Source: an uncultured Arachnia sp.
GTDB taxonomy: Bacteria > Actinomycetota > Actinomycetes > Propionibacteriales > Propionibacteriaceae
Assembly: GCA_934636715.1 (NCBI GenBank)
Contig: CAKUBE010000001.1
Coordinates: 62,001 to 126,000 of the forward strand
Length of the DNA stretch: 64,000 nucleotides
Direction: 5' to 3'
Positions 43,179 to 53,240 of this stretch are shown here, in pieces (positions within the stretch are counted from its first letter, which is position 1; each line of letters opens with the position of its first letter). Both the position numbers and the translations under genes were made by a program. The notes under the pieces were generated by a model that saw only the letters and a list, made by a program, of their open reading frames with translations, did not search any database and was not told the origin of the DNA.

Positions 43179-45881
43179 TCACCGTCCCGGTTCCTGCGCC
43201 GTCGTGCCGATCCTGTCCTTGGCCGACGTCGGGGCCGCGGTGCGCGGGTCGAACCGGAAGGCGGGGGTCGTCCAGCTCTGGCGGTTGCCGTCGCCGTCGG
43301 CCTTCAGCGCCGTCATCCGGAGCACATAGGTGCCCGGGGCGGCGTCGACGCGCGCGCCCCTCCGGCCCGGGACTTTGCCGTCCCACGAGAACAGGCTCAG
43401 CTCCCGCGAGCGGCCGACGTAGTCGACCCGCATGACCTCGCGCGTGCGGCGCTCGTTGAGCGCGCCCGTGCTCGTGACCGGGATGAGGTCGACCGTGAGG
43501 CGCCGCACCGGGTAGGCGACGTGCGTGAGGATGGTCGCCGGATCGTCGCCGCCGCGGAAGACCTTCGACGGGTCGACGTCGTACCACTCGGCGTCCGGAT
43601 CGACGCACTCGCCCTCGAACCAGGTCCCGCAGGTCAGCCCGACGAGCGCGGGCACGCCGATGCCGAGGTCCGGGAACACGTCGAGGTTGCCGTAGTCGCC
43701 CGCCATGCCGGCGAACGGGACGCTCAGCGTCGTCCCCTCCGTGGACGTCAGGACGACGTAGCCCGAGTACACGGTGCCTTCGGGGGCCTCGCGATCGGGC
43801 GCGATCGAGACGATGACCCTCGCCGATCCACGCGCGGGCACCCGCACCTTCGCCCGCGAGAACGTGACCCGCGTGTCGTACAGCGCGGGCAGGAACTCGT
43901 TCTGCCACACGCCCGGATCGGTCGAGATCGCGTCCTCCTTCGAGAGCGTCCAGGTGACGGCGCGCTTCGAGGTGTTCCTGATGGTCAGGGTCTTGCGGAA
44001 CCTCCCGTCAGCCGACTCGCCTGCCGAGAGCTTGCCCGGCGTGACGACGGCGTCGGTCAGGATCGCTCGGTCGACCTGGATCAGGCCGGCGCCCTGGCGA
44101 TGCGCGGCGTCGAGGATGCCGAGGTCCGGCAGCTCGCGCAGGTTGGCAGGCGAGGCCGTGTTCTGCAGCCGGGTCAGCACCTCGTCGGGCTTCATCCTCG
44201 GCTTGGCCTGCAGCATCAGCGCGACGGCGCCCGCCACGTGCGGCGCGGCCATGGACGTGCCCGAGTTCACCACGTAACCGTTGCCCTGCTCCACAGGTTG
44301 CAGGGAGTAGATCGAGCCGCCGGGCGCGCCCAGGTCCGGCTTCAGTGTCAGGTCGGCGGCCAGCCCCCACGAGGAGAAGTCCGACACCAGGCCTGCGGTC
44401 GGGTTCGGGCGGTCGACGTTCCGGCCGGTGACCGCCGCCGTGACCGGACCGGAGGCGAGCGCGGCGACGAGCGCCACGCCGTCGTCCTGCGTGATGGTCA
44501 CCACCGGAATGGTGATCGGGGTCTCACCCTCCACCGTCGCGTTGATGAAGCCGGGCTGGTTGTTGTAGATCACGAGCGCCTCCGCGCCGGCGTTCTGCGC
44601 GTTGACCGCCTTCTCGTGGAAGGTGCACGTGCCGCGCGAGACGACGGCGACGGCACCCGTCGCGTCCCCGCCCGGCGTACAGCCCAGCGGGTCCGTCAAT
44701 CCCGTGGTCGGGAGCCCGTTGATCGCGTCGGTGAGGGCGGGCGAGCCGGTCGCGGGAAGGTAGCCCGCCGAGATCGGGGCGGCGCCGGCTGGTGCGAAGC
44801 TCAGCTCGGCGAGCCGCACCTGGCTGTTGTCGAACGACGCCACGGCGATCGCCCTGTCGGAGCTGGCCGGGGAGCCCAGCGACTGCGTGAAGTAGTCGCC
44901 CTCGTTGCCCGCGGAGTTCACCACGACGATGCCCCGCTTCCACAGGCGGTCGGAGGCGACCGACGTCGGGTAGGTCGGCCACGACTGGAAGCCCGCGCCG
45001 AGGCTCATGTTCACCACGTCCATGCCGTCGTGCTTCGCGCGCTCGAGCGCGGCGAGGATGATGTCGGTGTCCGTCGAACCGTCGCAGCCGAACACTCGGT
45101 AGGCGCCGAACGTCACCTGCGGGGCGACGCCCTTGATGGTCCCGTTCGCGCCGACGATGCCCGCCACGTGGGTGCCGTGGCCCTGGCAGTCGTCCGGGTA
45201 CTTGTCCGGCTTCGGGACTGGGGTGAAGCCGGGGGAGGACGGGTCGGCGTTGTAGGCGTCGCCGACGAAGTCGTAGCCGTACTTCACGCGCTTGGTCGGG
45301 AACCTCGTCTTCCCGTTGGTGCCTGAGCCTCCGAGGTCGGGGTGGTCGTAGTCGATGCCGGAGTCGATGATGCCGACCTTGATCCCCTTGCCGCTGAGGC
45401 CCAGCTTGCTCTGGGCGATGTCCGCGCCCGTCAACTCGATCGCGTGCGCGATGTCCGGCGTGCTGGCCTGGCCCCGCGGCACCTCCACCGGGAACACGGG
45501 GTAGATCGCCTTCACCCCCGGCAGCTCCGTGAGCTCACGGGCGGTCTCGCCGTCGGCGTCGACGGTGACGCCGTTGAACAGCGTCGTGAAGCTGCGGTGG
45601 ACCCGCGCCCTCTTGCCGCTCTTCCTCAGGCTGTCCTCGAACCCGCGGTGGGCCTTGTCGACGGTGGCCTCGCTGCCGCCGTCGGCCGTGGGCTGGCCGT
45701 CGAACTCGACGAACCACTTCCCGCTGCTGAGGTGCTGATAGCTGCCGGCCCTGCCGGGGGACCGGCCGTACTGGCCCAGGTTCTCGTCGTCGGGCCCCGC
45801 GGACGCCAGCCCTGGGCTGAGCGTGAGGGCGAACGCCGTCGCAGCTGCGGTGGCGTGCCAGAGTCGACTCGTTATTGCCAT
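43179..45881 (-). CDS. Secreted subtilisin-like protease (S8) with PA domain
   Basis: The 900-residue protein has a signal peptide (1-29, ending SAG), an I9-like propeptide (about 45-140), then a subtilase domain with Asp173 (GIIDSGIDYDHPDLGG), His235 (GHGTHVAGIVG) and Ser543 (NSGTSMAAPHVAG). A protease-associated (PA) insertion lies at about 340-480 (GTCTFHEKAVNAQNAGAEAL, VTITQDDG). A C-terminal Fn3-like region follows. It is probably an extracellular nutrient or virulence protease. GGAAGG precedes ATG 45881. Confidence 0.94.
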   Translation of the reverse strand: MAITSRLWHATAAATAFALTLSPGLASAGPDDENLGQYGRSPGRAGSYQHLSSGKWFVEFDGQPTADGGSEATVDKAHRGFEDSLRKSGKRARVHRSFTTLFNGVTVDADGETARELTELPGVKAIYPVFPVEVPRGQASTPDIAHAIELTGADIAQSKLGLSGKGIKVGIIDSGIDYDHPDLGGSGTNGKTRFPTKRVKYGYDFVGDAYNADPSSPGFTPVPKPDKYPDDCQGHGTHVAGIVGANGTIKGVAPQVTFGAYRVFGCDGSTDTDIILAALERAKHDGMDVVNMSLGAGFQSWPTYPTSVASDRLWKRGIVVVNSAGNEGDYFTQSLGSPASSDRAIAVASFDNSQVRLAELSFAPAGAAPISAGYLPATGSPALTDAINGLPTTGLTDPLGCTPGGDATGAVAVVSRGTCTFHEKAVNAQNAGAEALVIYNNQPGFINATVEGETPITIPVVTITQDDGVALVAALASGPVTAAVTGRNVDRPNPTAGLVSDFSSWGLAADLTLKPDLGAPGGSIYSLQPVEQGNGYVVNSGTSMAAPHVAGAVALMLQAKPRMKPDEVLTRLQNTASPANLRELPDLGILDAAHRQGAGLIQVDRAILTDAVVTPGKLSAGESADGRFRKTLTIRNTSKRAVTWTLSKEDAISTDPGVWQNEFLPALYDTRVTFSRAKVRVPARGSARVIVSIAPDREAPEGTVYSGYVVLTSTEGTTLSVPFAGMAGDYGNLDVFPDLGIGVPALVGLTCGTWFEGECVDPDAEWYDVDPSKVFRGGDDPATILTHVAYPVRRLTVDLIPVTSTGALNERRTREVMRVDYVGRSRELSLFSWDGKVPGRRGARVDAAPGTYVLRMTALKADGDGNRQSWTTPAFRFDPRTAAPTSAKDRIGTTAQEPGR

Positions 45882-46042
45882 CTTCGGCCCTTCCTCCATG
45901 AACGTCCCCCCGGCCCATCGGCCAACTTATGGGGTGAGTCTCGATCGGGGAACCGCCAAAAGTTGACTCCCAGGGGCCTCGCCGCCTAAACCCCCAGTCG
46001 GGTCACGATTCGGTAACGATTCCACGACTTCCCGCGACCCTC

Positions 46043-46056
46043 TGCTAGCCTTAACA
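46043..46056. promoter_or_regulatory. LacI-type operator, fuc cluster, copy 1
   Basis: TGCTAGCCTTAACA fits the quasi-palindrome TGNTANCGNTANCA (one core change). It is a near-repeat of copy 2, 23 bases downstream, so both could lie on the same DNA face about two turns apart. Confidence 0.65.
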
Positions 46057-46065
46057 GAAGGTCGC

Positions 46066-46079
46066 TGCTAGCGTTAACA
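46066..46079. promoter_or_regulatory. LacI-type operator, fuc cluster, copy 2
   Basis: TGCTAGCGTTAACA fits the LacI-family consensus TGNTANCGNTANCA exactly. It lies 54 bases before the transporter ATPase start. The likely ligand is the LacI-type repressor encoded at 53237-54220. Confidence 0.7.
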
Positions 46080-46133
46080 TTGTCGTCGGGTCGGAGACCT
46101 CGACCACGGCCGACGCGGTACGAAGGAGTGCGG

Positions 46134-47651
46134 GTGACGAAGCTGCTTGAGCTGAGGAACGTCTCGAAGACGTTCCCAGGCGTGAAGGCGTTGCAGGGGG
46201 TGAGCCTCGACCTGAACGGGGGCGAGGTGCTCGGCCTCTGCGGTGAGAACGGTGCGGGCAAGTCCACGCTGATGAAGATCCTGACCGGGATCTACACACC
46301 GGATCCGGGCGCGGAGATCTGGCTCCAGGGACGGCAGGTCGAGGTTCGCGACGTCAACCACGCACGGTCCCTCGGCCTGAGCATCATTCACCAGGAGCTG
46401 AACATGGTTCCTGACCTGACGGTGGCGCAGAACCTGTACATCGGCCGTCAGGGCAGCCACCGGTTCGGGTGGATCGACGACGCGGCGCTGAACAGGCAGG
46501 CGTCGGACCTCTTCGATCGCTTGGGCATGAGGATCGACCCGAAGGCGCGGATCGGGGACCTGTCGGTCGCGCGCCAGCAGATGGTGGAGATCGCGCGGGC
46601 GTTGTCGTACGACTCGCGGATCCTGGTGATGGACGAGCCGACGGCGGCGCTGACCGTCGCGGAGACCGACGCCCTGTTCGGGATGATCCGCGACTTCATC
46701 ACCCCCGAGACCGGGCTCATCTACATCTCGCACCGGATGCCCGAGATCGAGGAGATCACCGACCGGGTGAGCGTGTTGCGTGACGGCCAGTACATCGGCA
46801 CGGTGAACACGCCCGAGGTGGAGATGCGCGAGATCATCTCGATGATGGTCGGCCGCGAGGTGTCGGCGGAGGCGCGCCCGCGCAACGTGCGGCTGTCCGA
46901 CGAGGTGGTGCTCAAGGTGAGCGGCCTGTCGTCGAAGAACCTGCTGCGCGACGTGAGCTTCGACGTGCGCAGGGGCGAGATCCTCGGATTCGCGGGCCTG
47001 ATGGGAGCCGGCCGCACGGAGGTCGCTCGCGCGATCTTCGGCGCCGATCCGCGGACCGCGGGCGAGATCGAGATCAACGGCCGAGCGGTGAGCATCCACA
47101 CCGCGGCGGACGCGGTGCGCCACGGCATCGGATACCTGTCGGAGGATCGCAAGAACTTCGGGCTGCTGCTGGACCAGGACATCAAGGCCAACACGGTGAT
47201 GGCCGCGATGAGGGACTTCACCACAGCCGGGTACATCCACGACGGCAGGATCGCGTCGGTCGGCGTCGAGTACGCGAAGCGGCTGCGGGTGAAGACGCCG
47301 TCGGTGAACCAGCTGCTGGGCAAGCTGTCGGGCGGAAACCAGCAGAAGGTCGTGATCGCGAAGTGGCTGGTGCGCGACTGCGACGTGCTGATCTTCGACG
47401 AGCCGACCCGCGGCATCGACGTGGGCGCCAAGGAGGAGATCTACGAACTCCTGGAGACGCTCAGCGCGCAGGGCAAGGCGATCATCATGATCTCCTCCGA
47501 GCTGCCTGAGGTCCTCCGCATGTCGCACCGCATCGCGGTCATGGCGCATGGCCGGATCACCGGCGTCCTCGACAACGAGGACGCCACCCAGGAAAACATC
47601 ATGGAGCTGGCCACGATCGGCTTGGCCCAACTGACAGGAGACGCAGCGTGA
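46134..47651 (+). CDS. CUT2 sugar ABC transporter ATP-binding protein (probable L-fucose importer)
   Basis: The 505-residue double-ABC protein of the RbsA/XylG type has a first Walker [10 protein letters not shown], a first signature LSVARQQMVEIARAL and Walker B ILVMDEPTAALT. The second half has [15 protein letters not shown] (the altered second Walker A), [15 protein letters not shown] and [19 protein letters not shown]. The GTG start at 46134 follows GAAGGAG. It overlaps the permease by four bases. The linkage to fucI and fucU suggests L-fucose as the cargo. Confidence 0.94.
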   Translation: MTKLLELRNVSKTFPGVKALQGVSLDLNGGEVLGLCGENGAGKSTLMKILTGIYTPDPGAEIWLQGRQVEVRDVNHARSLGLSIIHQELNMVPDLTVAQNLYIGRQGSHRFGWIDDAALNRQASDLFDRLGMRIDPKARIGDLSVARQQMVEIARALSYDSRILVMDEPTAALTVAETDALFGMIRDFITPETGLIYISHRMPEIEEITDRVSVLRDGQYIGTVNTPEVEMREIISMMVGREVSAEARPRNVRLSDEVVLKVSGLSSKNLLRDVSFDVRRGEILGFAGLMGAGRTEVARAIFGADPRTAGEIEINGRAVSIHTAADAVRHGIGYLSEDRKNFGLLLDQDIKANTVMAAMRDFTTAGYIHDGRIASVGVEYAKRLRVKTPSVNQLLGKLSGGNQQKVVIAKWLVRDCDVLIFDEPTRGIDVGAKEEIYELLETLSAQGKAIIMISSELPEVLRMSHRIAVMAHGRITGVLDNEDATQENIMELATIGLAQLTGDAA

Positions 47652-48652
47652 GCGCCGAAGTACAGACCCCGACGAGCGAGGAGGAGAGCGGCGTCGTCCG
47701 GTTCCTCAAGTCGTCCCTCCAGCAGCTGTTCGTGTTCCTGGCGCTGGTGATCATCTACATCTTCTTCCTGTTCGCCGCGCCGAACTTCGCGCAGTTCTCC
47801 ATCGTGCTGGACATCTTCCAGCAGTCCGCCTACATCGGAGTGATGGCCCTGGGCGCGACATTCGTCATCGCGACGGGCGGCATCGACCTGTCCTCGGGCA
47901 CGGGCATGACGCTGGTGGCCGTGATGGCCGGCGTGTTCCTCTCCGGCGACTGGTTGAACTGGCCGCTCGGCGGCGGCCTGATCGCGATCCTCCTCGTGGG
48001 CGCGCTCATCGGCCTGGTCAACGGCCTCAACGTGGCGAGGTTGGGGTTGCCGCCGTTCATCGCGACGCTCGCGATGATGATGGTGGCCCGCGGCCTCGCG
48101 CTGATCATCTCGGACAAGTCGTCGATCACGATCAAGAACCCGGGCTACGGCTGGCTCGCCAACGGCCAGCTCATCCCGGGCGTCCCGAACGCGGTGCTGC
48201 TGTTCATCCTGCTCGCCATCCTCGCCGCGTTCCTCCTGAACAAGACGCTGCTGGGCCGCTACGCGTTGGCGATCGGCTCGAACGAGGAGGCCACGCGGCT
48301 GTCCGGCGTGAACATCAAGCTGTGGAAGATGCTGGTCTATGTCGTGGCCGGCGTCTTCGTGGCGCTGGGCGCGATCCTCTACTCGGCCCGGTTCGGGTTC
48401 GTGCAGCCCGCGGAGGGCCTCGGGTTCGAGCTCAACGTCATCGCCGCCGTCGTCATCGGCGGCACCTCGCTCGCGGGCGGCCGGGCGAACATCCTCGGCA
48501 CCGTCGTCGGCGCGCTGATCATGGAGACCCTGAAGAAGGGCCTGTTGATGATGGGCATCGCGCAGGAGTGGCAGTTCGTCGTCACCGGCATCGTCGTGGT
48601 CATCGCGGTGTTCGTCGACAACGTCCGGCGCAAGCGAGCGTCTGCCGTCTAG
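47648..48652 (+). CDS. CUT2 sugar ABC transporter permease (RbsC-like)
   Basis: The 334-residue protein has about 8 to 10 transmembrane helices and the family landmarks GATFVIATGGIDLSSGTGM, LNVARLGLPPFIATLAMMM, IGSNEEATRLSGVN and AAVVIGGTSLAGGRANILG. The GTG start overlaps the ATPase stop. It forms the channel for the fucose importer. The two strong hairpins that follow may lower read-through relative to the binding protein. Confidence 0.94.
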   Translation: MSAEVQTPTSEEESGVVRFLKSSLQQLFVFLALVIIYIFFLFAAPNFAQFSIVLDIFQQSAYIGVMALGATFVIATGGIDLSSGTGMTLVAVMAGVFLSGDWLNWPLGGGLIAILLVGALIGLVNGLNVARLGLPPFIATLAMMMVARGLALIISDKSSITIKNPGYGWLANGQLIPGVPNAVLLFILLAILAAFLLNKTLLGRYALAIGSNEEATRLSGVNIKLWKMLVYVVAGVFVALGAILYSARFGFVQPAEGLGFELNVIAAVVIGGTSLAGGRANILGTVVGALIMETLKKGLLMMGIAQEWQFVVTGIVVVIAVFVDNVRRKRASAV

Positions 48653-48678
48653 CCCAGTCCAACTTCATACCCACATCC

Positions 48679-48720
48679 GGGAGCGCCCGCTCCCACCAAT
48701 CTCCAGGCGATGTCGCCTGG
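48679..48720. promoter_or_regulatory. Two intercistronic hairpins before the binding-protein gene
   Basis: GGGAGCG-CC-CGCTCCC (48679-48694) and CCAGGCGA-TG-TCGCCTGG (48703-48720) are perfect. The second ends 18 bases before the ATG and could protect the downstream mRNA from 3'-5' decay or act as a 5' stabiliser. Confidence 0.55.
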
Positions 48721-48738
48721 TTGCAGAAAGGAATAGAC

Positions 48739-49785
48739 ATGCGTCGACTGCGTTCCGCTCTCGTGGCGTCGTCGGTCCTGGCCCTCGGCCTGACCGCGTG
48801 CGGCACCTCCACCCCGACCGAGACCACCACGCCGACCGACCCGGCCCCGGCCCAGACGAGCACCACGCCCGCCGCGCCCGAGACCGAGGCCCCGGCGCCG
48901 GGCGACGTGCCCAAGGGCAACGGAGAGCTCATCTACCTCGTGTCGAAGGGCTTCCAGCACCGCTTCTGGCAGGCCGTCAACGAAGGCGCCAAGCAGGCCG
49001 CCGACGAGTACGGCTACAAGATCCAGTTCGCCGGGCCCGACGACGAGACCAAGGTCACCCAGCAGCTCGACCAGTTGCAGGCCGCGCTCGACGCCAAGCC
49101 GATCGCCATCGGCCTCGCCGCCCTCGACACGGGCGCGGCGGAGCCCATCCTGCAGAAGATCGAGGCCGCGAACATCCCGCTGGTGGCCTTCGACTCCGGC
49201 GTCGACTCCGACCTGCCCGTCACGACGGTCTCCACCGACAACGAGGCCGCCGCCCAGGAGGCCGCCAAGCACATGATCGAGCTGGTCGGGGGCAAGGGCA
49301 CCGTCGGCGTCATCTGCCACGATCAGACCTCGCAGACCGGCAAGCAGCGCTGCAACGGCTTCGTCGACTACGTCAAGGCCAACGCCGCCGACATCAACCT
49401 GCTCGAGCCCCAGGTCGCGGGCGAGGTGGGCCTCGCGGCCAACACCGCCAAGGCGATGATCCAGGCCAACCCCGACATCGTCGGCGTCTACGGCACCAAC
49501 GAGGCCGCCGCCACCGGCGCGGTCCAGGGCGTCACCGAGTCCGGCGCGAAGGACATCAAGGTCGTCGGCTTCGACTCCGGCAAGACCCAGCTCGAGGCGA
49601 TCCGCGACGGCCGCATGGCCGGCGCCATCACCCAGTCGCCGGTGAAGATGGGCTACGAGACCGTCGTCGCCGCCATCCGCGCCGTCAACGGCATCGAGCA
49701 GCCGAAGGTCATCGACTCCGGCTTCGCCTGGTACGACGCCACCAACATCGACGATCCCGAGATCGCGGCCAACCTCTACGAGTGA
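48739..49785 (+). CDS. CUT2 sugar-binding lipoprotein (fucose importer)
   Basis: The 348-residue protein has a lipoprotein signal ([11 protein letters not shown], Cys about 21), a Thr/Pro/Ala-rich linker to about 58, then a type I periplasmic-binding fold ([78 protein letters not shown]). AGAAAGGA RBS. It lies after ATPase and permease, an ATPase-first order also used by the second CUT2 operon here. Confidence 0.94.
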   Translation: MRRLRSALVASSVLALGLTACGTSTPTETTTPTDPAPAQTSTTPAAPETEAPAPGDVPKGNGELIYLVSKGFQHRFWQAVNEGAKQAADEYGYKIQFAGPDDETKVTQQLDQLQAALDAKPIAIGLAALDTGAAEPILQKIEAANIPLVAFDSGVDSDLPVTTVSTDNEAAAQEAAKHMIELVGGKGTVGVICHDQTSQTGKQRCNGFVDYVKANAADINLLEPQVAGEVGLAANTAKAMIQANPDIVGVYGTNEAAATGAVQGVTESGAKDIKVVGFDSGKTQLEAIRDGRMAGAITQSPVKMGYETVVAAIRAVNGIEQPKVIDSGFAWYDATNIDDPEIAANLYE

Positions 49786-49800
49786 TCCCACTCGCCAGGA

Positions 49801-49866
49801 GGCACCGACTGGTGCCGTCCTAGCACCATCATCTGCGGCGGCACCGTCCCATCCGGGCGGTGCCGC
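49801..49866. promoter_or_regulatory. Hairpins in the SBP-fucI gap
   Basis: GGCACC-GACT-GGTGCC (49801-49816) and GCGGCACCG / CGGTGCCGC (49838-49846, 49858-49866) are perfect stems without T-runs. They could partly separate transporter from catabolic transcripts. No LacI-type site was found here. Confidence 0.5.
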
Positions 49867-49921
49867 TGCTCGCATAGCCCCACGAAGACAACGCACGAAG
49901 ACAAAGAAGGTGTTCTTCTCC

Positions 49922-51691
49922 ATGACCAACTACCCGAAGATCGGCATCCGGCCCATCATCGACGGCCGGCGCCGCGGCGTCCGCGAGAGCCTCGAGGACC
50001 AGACGATGAACATGGCCAAGCGCGTGGCCGCGCTGTACGAGGCCGAGCTGCGCTATCCGGACGGCAGCCCCGTCCAGGTGGTCATCGCCGACACCACGAT
50101 CGGCCGCGTGCCGGAGGCCCAGGCGGCCGCCGCCAAGTTCACGCGCGAGAACGTGGGCCTGACCCTCAGCGTCACGCCCTGCTGGTGCTACGGCACCGAG
50201 ACCATCGACATGGACCGGACCATGCCGCACGCCATCTGGGGCTTCAACGGCTCCGAGCGTCCCGGCGCCGTCTACCTCGCCGCCGCGCTCGCCGGCCACG
50301 CCCAGCTCGGCATCCCGGCCTTCGGCATCTACGGCGAAGAGGTCCAGGACGCCGACGACGACTCCATCCCGGACGCGGTCCGCCAGCGCCTGCTGGACTA
50401 CGCCACCGCCGGCCTCGCCGTCGCCCAGATGAAGGGCCAGTCCTACCTGTCCATCGGCGGCGTGTCCATGGGCATCGCGGGCTGCGTGGTCAAGGAGGAG
50501 TTCTGGAACTACTACCTCGGCATGCGCAACGAGTACATCGACATGGTGGAGATCGAGCGCCGGATCAAGCTCGGCATCTACGACGCCGAGGACTACGAGA
50601 AGGCCTACGCCTGGGTGCGCGCCAACCTCGTCCAGGGCGAGGACTTCAACGACGAGGCGTCCCAGCGCTCGGCCGAGGAGCACGAGGAGTGGTGGCCCTA
50701 CGTCACCAAGATGGTGCTCATCGGGCGCGACCTCATGGAGGGCAACCCGAAGCTCGCCGAGCTGGGCTTCGAGGAGGAGGCCGCCGGTCACGGCGCCCTC
50801 ATCTCCGGCTTCCAGGGCCAGCGCCAGTGGACCGACTACCTGCCCAACGGCGACCTGATGGAGACGCTCCTCAACACGTCCTTCGACTGGAACGGGAAGC
50901 GTCGCCCGAGCCTGATGGCGACGGAGAACGACAACCTCAACGGCGCCTCGATGGTGTTCAACTACCTGCTGACGAACCGGGCTCAGATCTTCTCCGACGT
51001 GCGCACCTACTGGAGCGCCGACGCCATCGAGCGCGTCACTGGCCACCGCCCCGAGGGGCGTGCCGCAGACGGCGTGATCGATCTCCGCAACTCGGGCGCC
51101 ACCACGCTCGACGGCACGTTCGCCGCGAAGGACGAGGACGGTAACGCCACCATCAAGCCGTGGTGGGACGTCACCGATGCCGACGTCCAGGCGATGATCG
51201 ACGAGACCACCTTCCATCCGGCGAATACCGGCTACTTCCGCGGCGGCGGCTTCTCGACCCACTTCCGCTCGGCCGGCGACGTGCCCGTGACCATGACGCG
51301 CATCAACTGGGTCGACGGGCTGGGCCCGGTCCTGCAGCTGGCGGAGGGCTACACCGTCGAGCTGCCTGACGAGGTGGCCAAGACCATCGAGCTGCGCACC
51401 GACCCGGGCTGGCCGACGACGTGGTTCGTCCCGACCCTGACCGGGGAGGGCGCCTTCACCTCGGTGTACGACGTCATGAACGCGTGGGGCTCCAACCACG
51501 GCGCCATCACGTACGGGCACATCGGCCACCAGCTGATCACCCTGTCCTCCATGCTCCGGATCCCGGTGAACATGCACAACGTGTCGCGCGACCGGATCTT
51601 CCGCCCGAAGAACTGGCTGGGCTTCGGCACCGCGGACCTGGAGGGCGCCGACTACCGCGCCTGCCAGGCCTTTGGCCCGCTGTACCAGTAG
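49922..51691 (+). CDS. fucI: L-fucose isomerase
   Basis: The 589-residue enzyme interconverts L-fucose and L-fuculose (and often D-arabinose and D-ribulose) with Mn2+. It shows [87 protein letters not shown] and [20 protein letters not shown], matching FucI over its full length. ATG 49922 is chosen; GTG 49910 is possible. It is part of the cluster with importer, kinase, repressor and mutarotase. Confidence 0.95.
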   Translation: MTNYPKIGIRPIIDGRRRGVRESLEDQTMNMAKRVAALYEAELRYPDGSPVQVVIADTTIGRVPEAQAAAAKFTRENVGLTLSVTPCWCYGTETIDMDRTMPHAIWGFNGSERPGAVYLAAALAGHAQLGIPAFGIYGEEVQDADDDSIPDAVRQRLLDYATAGLAVAQMKGQSYLSIGGVSMGIAGCVVKEEFWNYYLGMRNEYIDMVEIERRIKLGIYDAEDYEKAYAWVRANLVQGEDFNDEASQRSAEEHEEWWPYVTKMVLIGRDLMEGNPKLAELGFEEEAAGHGALISGFQGQRQWTDYLPNGDLMETLLNTSFDWNGKRRPSLMATENDNLNGASMVFNYLLTNRAQIFSDVRTYWSADAIERVTGHRPEGRAADGVIDLRNSGATTLDGTFAAKDEDGNATIKPWWDVTDADVQAMIDETTFHPANTGYFRGGGFSTHFRSAGDVPVTMTRINWVDGLGPVLQLAEGYTVELPDEVAKTIELRTDPGWPTTWFVPTLTGEGAFTSVYDVMNAWGSNHGAITYGHIGHQLITLSSMLRIPVNMHNVSRDRIFRPKNWLGFGTADLEGADYRACQAFGPLYQ

Positions 51692-51717
51692 TTGCATCCA
51701 CTCCCAGAGCCGAGGGG

Positions 51718-51791
51718 CGTGCACAAATCTCTCCATGCGTCGAGGAATGCCTATATACGCCTTCGTCCACGCATACAGAGATTTGTGCACG
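51718..51791. repeat. Long hairpin after fucI (family A)
   Basis: The arms 51718-51740 and 51769-51791 pair at 21 of 23 positions. The loop carries GAGGAATGCCTATAT, nearly the same as in the element at 41922. It starts 27 bases after the fucI stop. Confidence 0.9.
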
Positions 51792-51824
51792 TCACTCGGG
51801 CGGGGGACCTGAAAGGAATGTGAA

Positions 51825-53240
51825 GTGGCAACCAGTTTCGCAGTCGACCTCGGGTCGTCGTCCGGCCGCATCGTCGCGGGGACCCTCGCCGACGGCCGCG
51901 TCGAGGAGGTCGAGGTCCGCCGCTTTCCGCATCAGGCGCGGATGGTCGACGGCTACCTCGCCTGGGATCTCGACTTCATCTGGTCCGAGATCGTCGCGGG
52001 GCTCCGCGACGCCGTCGCCCGGTTCCCCGACGCCGTGTCCGTCTCCGTCGACACCTGGGGGGTGGACCACGTGCTCCTCGATGCGGACGGCAACCGCGTC
52101 ACCCCCGGCCGCGCCTACCGCGACCTCCGCACGGCCCGCACGCACGAGGCGTTCCGCGCGCGGCTGAGCGACGACGCCGCGTGGGCCGCCACCGGCATCG
52201 CGCCGGCCACCATCAACACCGCGAACCAGCTCTTCGCGTTCCTCACCGAGGAGCCCGACGCCGCGGCCGCTACCGCGCAGGTGCTGATGCTCCCCGACTA
52301 CTTCACCTACCTGCTCTCGGGGGAGCGCGGCTGGTCCCGCTCCCACACCTCGTCCTCCGGCCTGTGCCGGCCTGGCGCCCGCGAGTTCTCCGACGAGGTC
52401 CTCGGCGCGCTGGGCATCCCTCGCCGCTGGTTCGGCGACGTCACGGCCGAGCACGCGGTCGTCGGGCCATGCGTCGTCGAGGGCCTCGACCGGCTGACGG
52501 TCGTCCGGGCGGGCGCCCACGACACCGCCTGCGCCGTCCACGCGCTCCAGCGCGACGTCGCCCGCGAGTCCTACTTCCTGAGCTGCGGGTCCTGGTCCGT
52601 GCTCGGGGTGCTGCGCGACGAGCCCCTGCTGAGCGAGGCGGCCTACCGCATGGGGTTGACCAACGAGGCCCGCGGCGACGCCGGCCTCCGCCCGCTCTTC
52701 AACATCACGGGGCTCTGGATCCTGCAGGAGTGCCAGCGCGACTGGGAGTCCGGGGGCAAGGTGCACGACATCGTCGAGCTGGTCCGCCTGGCCGAGGCCG
52801 CGCCGTCCCTGGGCGTGCTGATCGACCCCGACGAGCCGCGGTTCGCCGAGACCGGGGGCATGGTCGCCCGGGTCTCCGACGCGCTGTCGGCCCAGGGCGT
52901 CGACGTCGCGGCGCTCACCGAGGGCGACATCGTCCGCGTCGTGCTCGAGTCGCTCGCGGCCCGCTACGCCCGCGGCATCGCCGACCTCGCGGCCCTCACC
53001 GGCAGCGCGCCGGCCCAGCTCAACATGGTCGGGGGCGGCTCCCGCAACGCGCTGCTGTGCCAGCTGACCGCGGACGCCCTGGGCGTCCCCGTCGTCGCGG
53101 GCCCGGTGGAGGCGTCGGCGCTGGGGTCGATCCTCGCGCAGCTGGAGGTCATGGGCCGGCTCGACCCCGCCGCCCGCAACGACGTCATCGCCGCCACCGC
53201 CCGCACGGTCGTCTACGAGCCGGCGCGGGACCCCGGATGA
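51825..53240 (+). CDS. FGGY-family sugar kinase (rhamnulokinase/fuculokinase-like)
   Basis: The 471-residue kinase has FAVDLGSSSGRIVAG (phosphate 1), SVDTWGVDHVLLD (catalytic Asp region), TSSSGLCRPGAREFSDEVL, AGAHDTACAVHAL, SCGSWSVLGV, and the adenosine motif LNMVGGGSRNALLCQLTADAL. The sequence is closest in style to RhaB; in this neighbourhood L-fuculose is the logical substrate. GTG start. It overlaps the LacI-type gene by four bases. Confidence 0.88.
   Translation: MATSFAVDLGSSSGRIVAGTLADGRVEEVEVRRFPHQARMVDGYLAWDLDFIWSEIVAGLRDAVARFPDAVSVSVDTWGVDHVLLDADGNRVTPGRAYRDLRTARTHEAFRARLSDDAAWAATGIAPATINTANQLFAFLTEEPDAAAATAQVLMLPDYFTYLLSGERGWSRSHTSSSGLCRPGAREFSDEVLGALGIPRRWFGDVTAEHAVVGPCVVEGLDRLTVVRAGAHDTACAVHALQRDVARESYFLSCGSWSVLGVLRDEPLLSEAAYRMGLTNEARGDAGLRPLFNITGLWILQECQRDWESGGKVHDIVELVRLAEAAPSLGVLIDPDEPRFAETGGMVARVSDALSAQGVDVAALTEGDIVRVVLESLAARYARGIADLAALTGSAPAQLNMVGGGSRNALLCQLTADALGVPVVAGPVEASALGSILAQLEVMGRLDPAARNDVIAATARTVVYEPARDPG

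Noticed and set aside
49829..51871. 680-codon minus-strand frame opposite fucI
   Set aside because: FucI is conserved over its whole length on the plus strand.
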